From Mesostigma viride (lineage: Eukaryota; Streptophyta; Mesostigmatophyceae; Mesostigmatales; Mesostigmataceae), in the NCBI GenBank assembly GCA_009746045.1, contig RPFO01002300.1, positions 10,001-35,000 of the forward strand: a stretch of DNA of 25,000 nucleotides. The letters run 5' to 3'. The position numbers and the translations under genes are program-made. Positions within the stretch are counted from its first letter, which is position 1. Each line of letters opens with the position of its first letter. Of the stretch, positions 8,336-14,942 are shown piece by piece. Under the pieces are notes generated by a model that saw only the letters and a list, made by a program, of their open reading frames with translations, was not told the origin of the DNA and made no database searches.

Positions 8336-8843
8336 TTAGAGTAACCATTCAGCCACACTAGCACCTCCTTCATCAAAGACATCTGCAAACTGACCAAAGC
8401 ACACATAATTAACTCTTGCACGCTGACGGCAACACATGCTCAATGTGGGGGGTCATTGTGGCAAGAACTACTCAAGTTGATGGGTTTCCTATATGACCAC
8501 CTGACAAGGCGCTATGTAAGGACCACTCAGCTAGTAGTAAGTTAGTAACCCCACAGTGCCACTTCATATATGCCATCCATGCAACATGCACTGGTCAAAT
8601 ACATGCTGAGTATGTTTACAAAGTACAAAGGGGTGGCCACGCACCTCATATGTCTTCATCATCCCTCCAGCATGGCCAGCCTTGTAAATATGTGCATAGC
8701 CTTGCATGACGATGGTAGCCCTATAACATGCCTGAGCAGCATTTCCTATGCCTTCTCCCAGGTTAGAGTGTAAGGTTGATGCCAACCAAGCTAATCAACT
8801 CAACACCACCACCTAAACTGTCCTCCCCGGCATGGATGACAAA
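8336..8843 (-). CDS. Possible last three exons of an unknown host gene
   Basis: Three minus-strand segments join in consistent phase: 8843-8813 (acceptor CCCCAG, donor GTGGTG), 8754-8645 (acceptor GGGAG, donor GTGCGTGG) and 8422-8336 (acceptor CCGTCAG, ending in TAA). The product reads FVIHAGEDSL, then EGIGNAAQACYRATIVMQGY ... GGMMKTYE, then RARVNYVCFGQFADVFDEGG ... EWLL. It has ordinary protein composition, unlike the surrounding repeats. The middle segment alone is open for about 73 codons. I do not recognise the family. Upstream sequence is cut off at 8881 by a LINE copy, and the hAT MITE sits about 50 bases past the stop, in what would be the 3' UTR. Splice sites were judged by eye. It could instead be part of an older mobile element. 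Confidence 0.33.
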
Positions 8844-8920
8844 CTGGGGCTATGGAGGGCAATTGGAACCTGAAGTAGGAACATGGTATATATATATTAA
8901 AAATATAATTACTTACAGCA

Positions 8921-8934
8921 GAGTGAAATCACTC
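8921..8934 (-). other. 3' UTR hairpin of LINE family (duplicate unit)
   Basis: GAGTGAAATCACTC, a perfect 6-bp stem with a 2-base loop. It is repeated at 9563-9576 and, in the other orientation, at 18186-18199, always about 40 bases from the 3' end of the LINE. Confidence 0.7.
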
Positions 8935-9030
8935 AAACCAAAGCAAACGCCCAGCTATAAACCTATATACAGAGCCATGTCAAAGCTCTATACTACGATA
9001 AGACCAATGGAAACGCCTAACGGGAGGAAC

Positions 9031-9522
9031 CTAATAGCCCTGCTGCGCCGCAAAATCAGCCCGCGTACGGCGGAGCATGATGTCAGCCATGGCCCGAGTC
9101 AGCGCCACCGACAAGCGCTGACGCCAATATGACGTCCAGGTCCGCGCCGACCATGGGGCCCGCTGGCCCTCCAGGTCCAGCCGGTCCTCCCGGAGCCGGC
9201 AACACTCCTTGAAGAAGGCGGAGGTCAGGGGCCCCATGGCCCCAAACTCCTCCAGGACAAAGGGCACCACACGATGGTGCCCGACGTCGCCGTAGGCCAG
9301 GAGCTTGGCCCGCTCCGCCCGGTCCGCCGTGTAACCTGCCGTGAGGGAGGCCCCAGCCACGTGGCTAAGAGCCAAGGGCCGCGCCACCGAAACGTCAATA
9401 AGCAGATGCCGGCCACCCCCCTCAAAGTCCAGCACCACGATGTCAGGCCGGTGGTTGGGGGAATAGAAGGCAGCGCCATCCGCATCCTCGGACCGGATGT
9501 TCGCGTGGGGGAAAACCGACCG
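9031..9522 (-). pseudogene. Duplicated C-terminal fragment of the LINE endonuclease
   Basis: Second copy of the restriction-like endonuclease C-terminus (VVLDFEGGGRHLLIDVSVA to DFAAQQGY). It is cut at its upstream end by the duplication boundary at 9522/9523, so it has no start and no RT. It keeps the PD..D core residues but cannot be made as a complete protein. Confidence 0.8.
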
Positions 9523-9562
9523 ACATGGTATATATATATTAAAAATATAATTACTTACAGCA

Positions 9563-9576
9563 GAGTGAAATCACTC
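9563..9576 (-). other. 3' UTR hairpin of LINE copy 1
   Basis: Same GAGTGA..TCACTC stem as 8921-8934. In several LINE families a 3' stem-loop is what the RT recognises on the template RNA; that role here is inferred from position and conservation. Confidence 0.7.
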
Positions 9577-9672
9577 AAACCAAAGCAAACGCCCAGCTAT
9601 AAACCTATATACAGAGCCATGTCAAAGCTCTATACTACGATAAGACCAATGGAAACGCCTAACGGGAGGAAC

Positions 9673-11211
9673 CTAATAGCCCTGCTGCACCGCAAAATCA
9701 GCCCGCGTACGGCGGAGCATGATGTCAGCCATGGCCCGAGTCAGCGCCACCGACAAGCGCTGACGCCAATATGACGTCCAGGTCCGCGCCGACCATGGGG
9801 CCCGCTGGCCCTCCAGGTCCAGCCGGTCCTCCCGGAGCCGGCAACACTCCTTGAAGAAGGCGGAGGTCAGGGGCCCCATGGCCCCAAACTCCTCCAGGAC
9901 AAAGGGCACCACACGATGGTGCCCGACGTCGCCGTAGGCCAGGAGCTTGGCCCGCTCCGCCCGGTCCGCCGTGTAACCTGCCGTGAGGGAGGCCCCAGCC
10001 ACGTGGCTAAGAGCCAAGGGCCGCGCCACCGAAACGTCAATAAGCAGATGCCGGCCACCCCCCTCAAAGTCCAGCACCACGATGTCAGGCCGGTGGTTGG
10101 GGGAATAGAAGGCAGCGCCATCCGCATCCTCGGACCGGATGTTCGCGTGGGGGAAAACCGACCGAATCATGGCGAGCACCACCGTCAGGAGGACAGTGTG
10201 CAAATACAAATACCAATTCTGATTCTGTTGGCCCCCCATGCAGGCAAGGTAGTGAGTCCCCGTGGGATCCAGCGGCTGCCCACAGCTACCACAAGGCCGC
10301 CCGGCCGGAACAAGAGGCTGCGGGGCAAATAGCTGGTGCCGGAGCGCCACCGAGTAGTGGCTGGGAGCCAAGGCGAATGGGGGGGCCATGGGAAGAGCAC
10401 GAAGGTACGCCGAGCCCACACTCCGCAAGGAAAGCGAGAACAGCCACGCACGTCCCTGGGCGTTGAGGTCCGCGAAAAGAGCAATCCAATCAGCCGTGTG
10501 CAGAATACCCGCGTAGGTTTTCTGGTGTTTATCGATGACGCGAGCAGGGAATGCGGCGGGAGATTGAACGGAGGCGACCGAGGGAGTGCCGCGAGGGAGG
10601 TGGCGCTGTACCGCCTGAGCGGCACGGACGGGAGAACAGGCCTGCTGGATCTCAGCATAGGCCTCCTGGATGGCGGTGACGAAGGGCAAAGGGCTGCTGG
10701 GGTCCAGGAGGTCAGGCGCTGCCGTTGCCAAAAGGGGCAGGAGCCGGCAGCTTTCCGCCCACGACTGAGCGACGGAGCCCAAAAATGCTGCTGGGGCCAG
10801 CCGGGCGGCACGAGTCAGACCGCAGCCACCCATCCGTGCAGGCAGGGAGGCAATGCGAATAGCATGTGGCGGGAGGTCGGGGCCCGGGACCAGCTGCGCC
10901 AAGGCCGACTGGATGCGTTCGTCGTGGCCCTCGGCGGCCAGCCGGACCTGAGCCGGAAGAGCGCCCCGGAGCCAGTGAACGACGCGAGGGTGAGCGCAAA
11001 ACCACAGAAGCAGACCCTTGGTCTGCGAATCATGAAGGCGCGCAATCAAGGGCAGTACCTCAGTGCGTGCCTCGAGGGCGGCCCGCAGAGCATCGATGAC
11101 AAACGCGGGGTCGCCAACCGGAACGCCGAGGACATCCAACCCATGGAGGCGCTCGTCCCGGCCCAAGAGCTGGGGCGGAAAGCCGGAGCAATCACCTTGG
11201 GGCGAGTACAC
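9673..11211 (-). CDS. LINE copy 1 protein, RT thumb, CCHC knuckle and restriction-like endonuclease
   Basis: Begins in frame as VYSPQGDCSGF, continuous with the RT palm once the upstream frame change is allowed. The thumb and linker regions follow. Near residue 307 is a CCHC knuckle (CGSCGQPLDPTGTHYLAC), then near 370-395 a PD-(D/E)xK endonuclease core (SPNHRPDIVVLDFEG and HLLIDVSVARPL). This knuckle-plus-endonuclease tail is the arrangement of R2-type LINEs, in which the endonuclease nicks the target. The end is a natural TAG after DFAVQQGY. The same segment in copy 2 is highly similar, and the final 160 codons are duplicated at 9031-9522. Confidence 0.85.
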   Translation of the reverse strand: MYSPQGDCSGFPPQLLGRDERLHGLDVLGVPVGDPAFVIDALRAALEARTEVLPLIARLHDSQTKGLLLWFCAHPRVVHWLRGALPAQVRLAAEGHDERIQSALAQLVPGPDLPPHAIRIASLPARMGGCGLTRAARLAPAAFLGSVAQSWAESCRLLPLLATAAPDLLDPSSPLPFVTAIQEAYAEIQQACSPVRAAQAVQRHLPRGTPSVASVQSPAAFPARVIDKHQKTYAGILHTADWIALFADLNAQGRAWLFSLSLRSVGSAYLRALPMAPPFALAPSHYSVALRHQLFAPQPLVPAGRPCGSCGQPLDPTGTHYLACMGGQQNQNWYLYLHTVLLTVVLAMIRSVFPHANIRSEDADGAAFYSPNHRPDIVVLDFEGGGRHLLIDVSVARPLALSHVAGASLTAGYTADRAERAKLLAYGDVGHHRVVPFVLEEFGAMGPLTSAFFKECCRLREDRLDLEGQRAPWSARTWTSYWRQRLSVALTRAMADIMLRRTRADFAVQQGY

Positions 11212-11882
11212 CGCGCACTTGGCAGGGTCAACTGGAGGTTGATGTCGGCCACCGCGGTCTGCAGTGCCAGCAGAGCCGCGGTGGTGTCCGGCACAGGGCC
11301 CAGAAGGTAGATATCATCCAAGTAGGCCTGAATAGCGACCGCCGGGTGGGCAGCATGGACCGCTTGGAGGCAACCCTGGAGGGGGGCGGCAAAGTACAGG
11401 GGTCCCAGGGGGTCCCCTTGCTGGGTGCCCGACCGCGACAGCAGGCCGCCGCGAGTGCCGTCCTCCATGATGTGAACCAGTTGGCCGGGCTGGCCGTAGC
11501 ACACGGCTGTCCAAGCGTACAAGTCCTCGAAGGACTCCATGACGGCCGCAAACATGCTGGCGCGGGACAGACTGTTGAACGCGTTGTGGCAGTCGACCTT
11601 GACGACAGCGTGGGTGGGGTGGGCCTCGAGGTAGGCCTGCACCGAATGGATGAGGATATCCGCCCCGCCTGGAGTCGTCACCCCCAGCTGGGCCGCCACC
11701 GAGGTCTCACCCGCTGCGAGGGGCGGGCAGAAAAAGGCACGGAGCTCGGGCGCCTTTTGGCGGCAGATCACTTTGCCCACGAGCTTGCGGAGCACCTCAC
11801 CGCAGGCGATCGGGCGCACCTTGCCCTCGGGGGGGGCAAGACACCCTTGAGCAGAGCGAGGAGGCGAGCGCCCGCTAACCAC
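11046..11882 (-). CDS. LINE copy 1 protein, reverse transcriptase palm segment
   Basis: Carries the core RT motifs: KVRPIACGEVLRKLVGK (motifs 1-2), VVKVDCHNAFNSLSR (motif A aspartate), SGTQQGDPLGPLYFA (motif B) and AYLDDIYLLG (motif C, catalytic DD near 11314-11319). It makes cDNA by target-primed reverse transcription at a nicked site. All catalytic residues are present. A one-base loss near 11217 (a CCC that became CC, judged from copy 2's LTLPKCAVFSPQGDCSG) ends the good frame; the remaining residues here are out of frame. Confidence 0.82.
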   Translation of the reverse strand: MVSGRSPPRSAQGCLAPPEGKVRPIACGEVLRKLVGKVICRQKAPELRAFFCPPLAAGETSVAAQLGVTTPGGADILIHSVQAYLEAHPTHAVVKVDCHNAFNSLSRASMFAAVMESFEDLYAWTAVCYGQPGQLVHIMEDGTRGGLLSRSGTQQGDPLGPLYFAAPLQGCLQAVHAAHPAVAIQAYLDDIYLLGPVPDTTAALLALQTAVADINLQLTLPSARCTRPKVIAPAFRPSSWAGTSASMGWMSSAFRLATPRLSSMLCGPPSRHALRYCP

Positions 11883-12742
11883 TCGCGCGCAGCGGGAGGA
11901 ACGCGACCAGCCGCCAGGTCAATGAGGGTGTCAAAGAGAATGTCCTCGCCCCCATGCCCCACCAGGACCTCCAAGTGCTCGTAGCGCCAGCCCGACGGCC
12001 CGGTAGAGGAAGCCCGCGGGACCGCACGCATCACCTCCAGGAAGCAGTCGCGGTCCAGCCGGAGGGGGGCCGGCAGGGGGTCCGGCACGGGCAGCTGGAA
12101 TCCGGGCTCCGCAGGGTGAAGAGCCTCCAAGGCCGCCAGGGTAGCCGCATTGGCGGGGGCCAGCTTGGCCATTTCCAAGCGGGTCATGGCCCGGCTGAGC
12201 TGCCCCTCGCGGACGAGGCGGATGACGTCGGCGGCCACCCGCTCGAAGTTGACCTCCCCCGACAGCCGGGCCGTGCGCGGGGGCGGCACGCCAAACAGCC
12301 CCTCCCAGTCCCCCTGCAGAAAGCGTCGGCAACGGGCAATAACCGCACCCTGGAGGCCGCGCACACCACGCCCGAGAGGGGTGAGGAGCAGGCGGGGGGT
12401 CACCATGTGCAGTTTAAAGCCCAGCGGGTCGTCCGGAGCGGCGTGCATGCGCCGGAGAGAAACGATTGCACATTGCGCGAAAAGGCTACGCGCGCGGTGG
12501 GGGAGGTCGGTCAGGGTAGACGTCGGGTTGATGGCGCATGCATCCCAGGGAACCGTGTCAAGCCAACGCCAACTGGCCGAGTAGTCGGGCGGCGGGGGCT
12601 GGGAGCCGGTGGGAGCCGAGGCGGGAGGGGGGAGGGGGCCGGGACTGCTGGCCGGTTGAGGGGCCGTTGAGCAACACAGGCGCGCGCGTGCTGAGCGCGC
12701 CCGTGAATGGAGTACACCCGCTGGCAGTGAGCTTCCGGGCAC
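11768..12742 (-). CDS. LINE copy 1 protein, N-terminal reverse transcriptase segment
   Basis: Reliable from about DYSASWRWLDTVPWD onward. It contains the pre-RT helices (LFAQCAIVSLRRM, LLLTPLGRGVRGLQG) and the RT entry region with ASSTGPSGWRYEHLEVLV, which resembles the conserved block before motif 1 of non-LTR RTs (cf. K.pG.DG). It stops artificially when a run of eight G (near 11830) shifts the frame. The next segment picks up at APPEGKVRPIACGEVLRKLV. The first 60 residues are out of frame with the protein. Confidence 0.68.
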   Translation of the reverse strand: MPGSSLPAGVLHSRARSARARLCCSTAPQPASSPGPLPPPASAPTGSQPPPPDYSASWRWLDTVPWDACAINPTSTLTDLPHRARSLFAQCAIVSLRRMHAAPDDPLGFKLHMVTPRLLLTPLGRGVRGLQGAVIARCRRFLQGDWEGLFGVPPPRTARLSGEVNFERVAADVIRLVREGQLSRAMTRLEMAKLAPANAATLAALEALHPAEPGFQLPVPDPLPAPLRLDRDCFLEVMRAVPRASSTGPSGWRYEHLEVLVGHGGEDILFDTLIDLAAGRVPPAAREWLAGARLLALLKGVLPPPRARCARSPAVRCSASSWAK

Positions 12743-13485
12743 CGGTAACAGCTCATGGCCTGCAGATCCGCCGCGCCGAGATCGGGGTGCACAGCGCGAA
12801 GGTGCTGGCAGAGGAGGTTACGGTTGTGGAACACACCCGCACACGGGGACCCCGTGGGAAGCAGCACGGCACACCGGTGAAGGCCGTCGGCGGGCGCTGA
12901 GTGGCGGGGAGCGGCGCCAGCAAAGGCAGGACGTGGGGCCTGCGGCGTCTCCCCAGCCGGGCCGGCAGGCGCGCGCACCACGACCCGACCAGCGCCCGGC
13001 AGGCCCGCCGGGGCCACGGAGGAGGCAGTGCCCACCGGGGAGACCCCCAGCGGAGGGGGATCGAGAACGCCGGCGCCCCTCCCAGGGGGACTCGCCAGCG
13101 CGCCCGCGACCACCCCAGGCCCCGGCAACGAGGCCGGGGGCGGCGGCCGAGGGGTCGGGGAGGCAGCTGGCCCCGGGGCCCGGTGGGGACCCGGCAGGGG
13201 ACCCAGCGAGACCGGGGGCGGGCCGAGAGGAAGCGCAGTCCCAGGGGGCGGCACAACAGCCCGGCACAACGGGCAGCGCGGCACGGAGTGGAGCAAGCTG
13301 CGCGCGATGCACGCTTGATGGAATGTGTGGCCGCACGCGGGCAGGCGACACAAGCCATCCCCCGGCCGGAAGGGCTCAAGGCAGATGGCACAGGAGCCCG
13401 ACTCGGGGTCGTCCCCCTCCAGAAGGGACCGGACATGAGGGGGGGGGGGTCCCAGCCGGCCTCCCAGCAACCCGGGAGAGCGCAA
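12511..13485 (-). CDS. LINE copy 1 protein, RING-H2 and C2H2-like finger segment
   Basis: Near the start is a canonical RING-H2 finger: CAIC, then LPACGHTFHQAC, ending CPLC. That gives C3H2C3 spacing with every zinc ligand present. RING-H2 domains usually act as E3 ubiquitin ligases by recruiting an E2 enzyme, which is unexpected in a retrotransposon. A Pro/Gly-rich linker follows, then two zinc-finger-like units, CAGVFHNRNLLCQHLRAVH and CYRCPEAHC with a later H/H/C set. These sit where R2-type LINEs carry DNA-binding C2H2 fingers for target choice. The frame drifts at G/C runs near 12600-12635, and the reading continues in the next segment (APTGSQPPPPDYSASW). The RING call is firm; its function in the element is inference. 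Confidence 0.78.
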   Translation of the reverse strand: MRSPGLLGGRLGPPPPHVRSLLEGDDPESGSCAICLEPFRPGDGLCRLPACGHTFHQACIARSLLHSVPRCPLCRAVVPPPGTALPLGPPPVSLGPLPGPHRAPGPAASPTPRPPPPASLPGPGVVAGALASPPGRGAGVLDPPPLGVSPVGTASSVAPAGLPGAGRVVVRAPAGPAGETPQAPRPAFAGAAPRHSAPADGLHRCAVLLPTGSPCAGVFHNRNLLCQHLRAVHPDLGAADLQAMSCYRCPEAHCQRVYSIHGRAQHARACVAQRPLNRPAVPAPSPLPPRLPPAPSPRRPTTRPVGVGLTRFPGMHAPSTRRLP

Positions 13486-14008
13486 TCTGGGCGCGCGAGA
13501 GGATGCCGACCGGTTGGTCAGCCGCGGGGTGCCATTCGTGCGGGATGCCTGCCAACTCCAGGATGTCGTGGAGGAAGGCAGAAACAGGCGTCCCCGCGGT
13601 TAGGGGCTGGGCGCGCCCGGCCGAGTCCACCAAGATGGCCTGGCCGCCCTGAACCGCGATGGGGGCCCCGAACTCCACACGCAGCATGGCGGCCTGCGCC
13701 AGGCTGAGGGAGGTGATGAGAAAGCCCCCACTGGCAACCGGGCCGGGAGGCGGGGCCTGGGCGTCCAAGAAGAGGCGAAGCTGCCGCGGGGACATGAGGC
13801 CCAGGTCGGCGCCGCCCGCGAGGTAGGCCGCCCGCACCGAGACCTGTGCGTCTCGAGCCACCGCCGTGACGAACTCGACCACCTCCTGACCCACCCGCTC
13901 GTCCAGGGAAAGCAGCTCTTCCTGCCGGGCGGCCGGGAGATGCCACGGCAGCCGGCAGCCGGCGTGATATCCTTCCAAGACATACCCCCAAAGAGTCGAG
14001 GCCGTCAC
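13376..14008 (-). CDS. LINE copy 1 protein, unknown region b
   Basis: About 190 codons with normal globular composition: TASTLWGYVLEGYHAGCRLP, EELLSLDERVGQEVVEFVTA, MSPRQLRLFLDAQ, GGFLITSLSLAQAAMLRVEF, then VSAFLHDILELAGIPHEWHP. It lies between the PHD and RING parts, where other LINE families may carry an OTU or Ulp1 protease, but I cannot find a convincing catalytic set for either. The frame breaks at a G10 run (13440-13449 on the plus strand), after which HVRSLLEGDDPESGSCAIC continues into the RING finger. Confidence 0.55.
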   Translation of the reverse strand: MTASTLWGYVLEGYHAGCRLPWHLPAARQEELLSLDERVGQEVVEFVTAVARDAQVSVRAAYLAGGADLGLMSPRQLRLFLDAQAPPPGPVASGGFLITSLSLAQAAMLRVEFGAPIAVQGGQAILVDSAGRAQPLTAGTPVSAFLHDILELAGIPHEWHPAADQPVGILSRAQIALSRVAGRPAGTPPPSCPVPSGGGRPRVGLLCHLP

Positions 14009-14300
14009 CGGGGGGCGGCGGAAAGAAATGTCGCCCGCACCTGCGCAACTAGGGCCAGGAAGGCCGGGGGCCTAGGGAGCGAGGGGAAGGCGGCCTGGAA
14101 CCCGACCGCGTCCAGCAACAAAGGGCAGTACGCCCAAGAAAAGGTGGCGCGGCCCACCACGCCGACAATGTGCGAGGGCGGCCACGAGGTGAACGCGTGG
14201 GCCCGGGGGCCGCCGTCCCACGCGGCAAGGACGGGGGTGGCGGCTGGGTGGCCAACCGCGGCCGGGGGAAGGGAGGCCAGAGCGTCGGGGAGCGAGGGGC
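14005..14300 (-). CDS. LINE copy 1 protein, unknown region a
   Basis: After a Pro/Ala-rich linker the coding signal is in this frame. It reads SLPDALASLPPAAVGHPAA, then a compact hydrophobic part (HIVGVVGRATFSWAYCPLL, LDAVGFQAAFPSL) and FLALVAQVRATFLSAAP. It ends in a stop created by a one-base frame change in a run of six C (near 14016); the next segment (VTASTLWGYVLEGYH) continues it. I do not recognise the domain. Its upstream boundary is uncertain because the linker is GC-rich in every frame. Confidence 0.45.
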
Positions 14301-14830
14301 CGGGGGCGGGCGCCGGGGTCGCCAGGCCCGCCGGGGGTCGGCCGGGCCCAGCCCAGGCGACAGCGCCGCGCCCCCGTCGGCGGGGCCAGGCGACGGGTGG
14401 GGCCCCGGGGCCGAGGGCGCCAGGGCCCGAGCAACGGCGGCCCCATCGGGCAGGCCACGGCCCGCCCCGAGGGCCTCGGCAGGGGGGCACACGGGGCAGG
14501 GGGCCGGAGCACCCAGCGGGGAGGGCAGCCCGGGGGCCCGCGGGGGGGACAGCGCGGGCACGTCCAGGAGCCCGGCGGGACCCGGTAGAGCCGGGGAGTA
14601 AGACACTGCAAGTGCCACCCGGAATTGCAAGCATCACAAACTAACATGTGGTGCCCGCGGTGCCCGCTCCGGCAGACCTCGCAGACCAAGGAGGGGGAGA
14701 CCGGGGCGCCCGAGCCCCCCGCAGCCGGGTCGCCCACCTCCGCAAGAAGGGCCGCAAGCCGAGAGGACCGCCGAGGCGCCAACCGGGGAGCGGGGGAGCC
14801 GTTGGGCGAAGGGGGTCGTGGGTCGTCCAT
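14072..14830 (-). CDS. LINE copy 1 protein, N-terminal PHD-finger segment
   Basis: Starts at the ATG 14828-14830 (MDDPRPPSPN). A basic RRSSR patch is followed at about residue 50 by a complete C4HC3 PHD finger (CEVC, then LVCDACNSGWHLQC, ending SWTCPRC). PHD fingers usually read histone tails, so this may steer the element to certain chromatin; PHD-like fingers are also known in ORF1 of CR1-type LINEs. After the PHD this frame turns Pro/Arg-rich because of a frame change at a seven-base C run (near 14548). The true continuation is in another frame (SPPRAPGLPSPLGAPAP). Only the first 95 residues or so of this frame should be trusted. Confidence 0.72.
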   Translation of the reverse strand: MDDPRPPSPNGSPAPRLAPRRSSRLAALLAEVGDPAAGGSGAPVSPSLVCEVCRSGHRGHHMLVCDACNSGWHLQCLTPRLYRVPPGSWTCPRCPPRGPPGCPPRWVLRPPAPCAPLPRPSGRAVACPMGPPLLGPWRPRPRGPTRRLAPPTGARRCRLGWARPTPGGPGDPGARPRPLAPRRSGLPSPGRGWPPSRHPRPCRVGRRPPGPRVHLVAALAHCRRGGPRHLFLGVLPFVAGRGRVPGRLPLAP

Positions 14831-14942
14831 GAACAATCAGGGCAGGCGTGGCAGCCACCGAGGGGGGGGCGGGGGGTGTGGGGGGCGGAGCCCCCCACGC
14901 GGGGGGTTTGGGGGGCGGCAGCCCCCAACGCGCTGCGGTCGC
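14831..14942. repeat. GC-rich leader with G6/C6 hairpins
   Basis: Between the LINE copy 1 start codon and the 170-bp repeats. It holds two near-palindromes, GGGGGGCGGAGCCCCCC and GGGGGGCGGCAGCCCCC, separated by CACGCGGGGGGTTT. They would form very stable hairpins in RNA, and lie where the 5' UTR of the LINE would be. Confidence 0.6.

Larger units (their letters stand above)
8881..10164 (-). repeat. 642-bp tandem duplication of the LINE 3' end (8881-9522 and 9523-10164)
   Basis: The two units are at an exact offset of 642 bases. The only difference I noticed is one substitution (G near 9050, A near 9692), which changes one residue of the C-terminal coding end (FAAQQGY against FAVQQGY). Each unit starts with ACATGGTATATATATATT, runs through the 3' UTR and ends within the endonuclease domain coding sequence at AAAACCGACCG. 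Continuity with the rest of the LINE exists only for the second unit (AATCATGG follows 10164). This is either a recent tandem duplication or a 5'-truncated new copy placed precisely at the 3' end of an existing one. Confidence 0.93.
9523..14942 (-). mobile_element. LINE with PHD, RING and C2H2 fingers, RT and restriction-like endonuclease (copy 1)
   Basis: A minus-strand non-LTR retrotransposon, probably with a single ORF starting near 14830 and ending at 9673. Its 3' UTR of about 150 bases carries a perfect hairpin and an AT-rich end (ATATATATACCATGT). Domain order is PHD, unknown, RING-H2, C2H2-like fingers, RT, CCHC knuckle, RLE. An RT followed by CCHC and a PD-(D/E)xK endonuclease is the plan of R2-like, CRE- and NeSL-type LINEs. 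No apurinic endonuclease was seen. The ORF is interrupted at about seven places, most at runs of G or C (near 14548, 14300, 14016, 13440, 12600-12635, 11830) and one near 11217. Copy 2 at 15549-18240 belongs to the same family. Confidence 0.85.

Noticed and set aside
8117-8344. Frames of repeated Phe/Gly or Asn/Pro residues in the MITE
   Set aside because: Translations of GTTCGGGT-type DNA repeats, not proteins.
7540-8421. Minus-strand frame reading through the hAT MITE insertion point (LEWLLLG joined to QFLSEGRQ)
   Set aside because: Removing the MITE gives a continuous frame, but the alternative phase with proper splice sites and a stop at 8336 gives a more protein-like sequence. The MITE then lies outside the coding part.
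10336-11310. Plus-strand open frame of 324 codons
   Set aside because: Antisense of the RT and thumb region, which has unmistakable motifs on the minus strand.
12901-13707. Plus-strand frames of 239-268 codons rich in Arg, Gly and Pro
   Set aside because: They are antisense to the RING and unknown segments of the LINE, have low complexity and lack motifs; GC-rich DNA has few stops.
14855-14935. GC palindromes as a bacterial-type terminator
   Set aside because: The context is eukaryotic retroelement DNA; there is no T run and no gene ending there.
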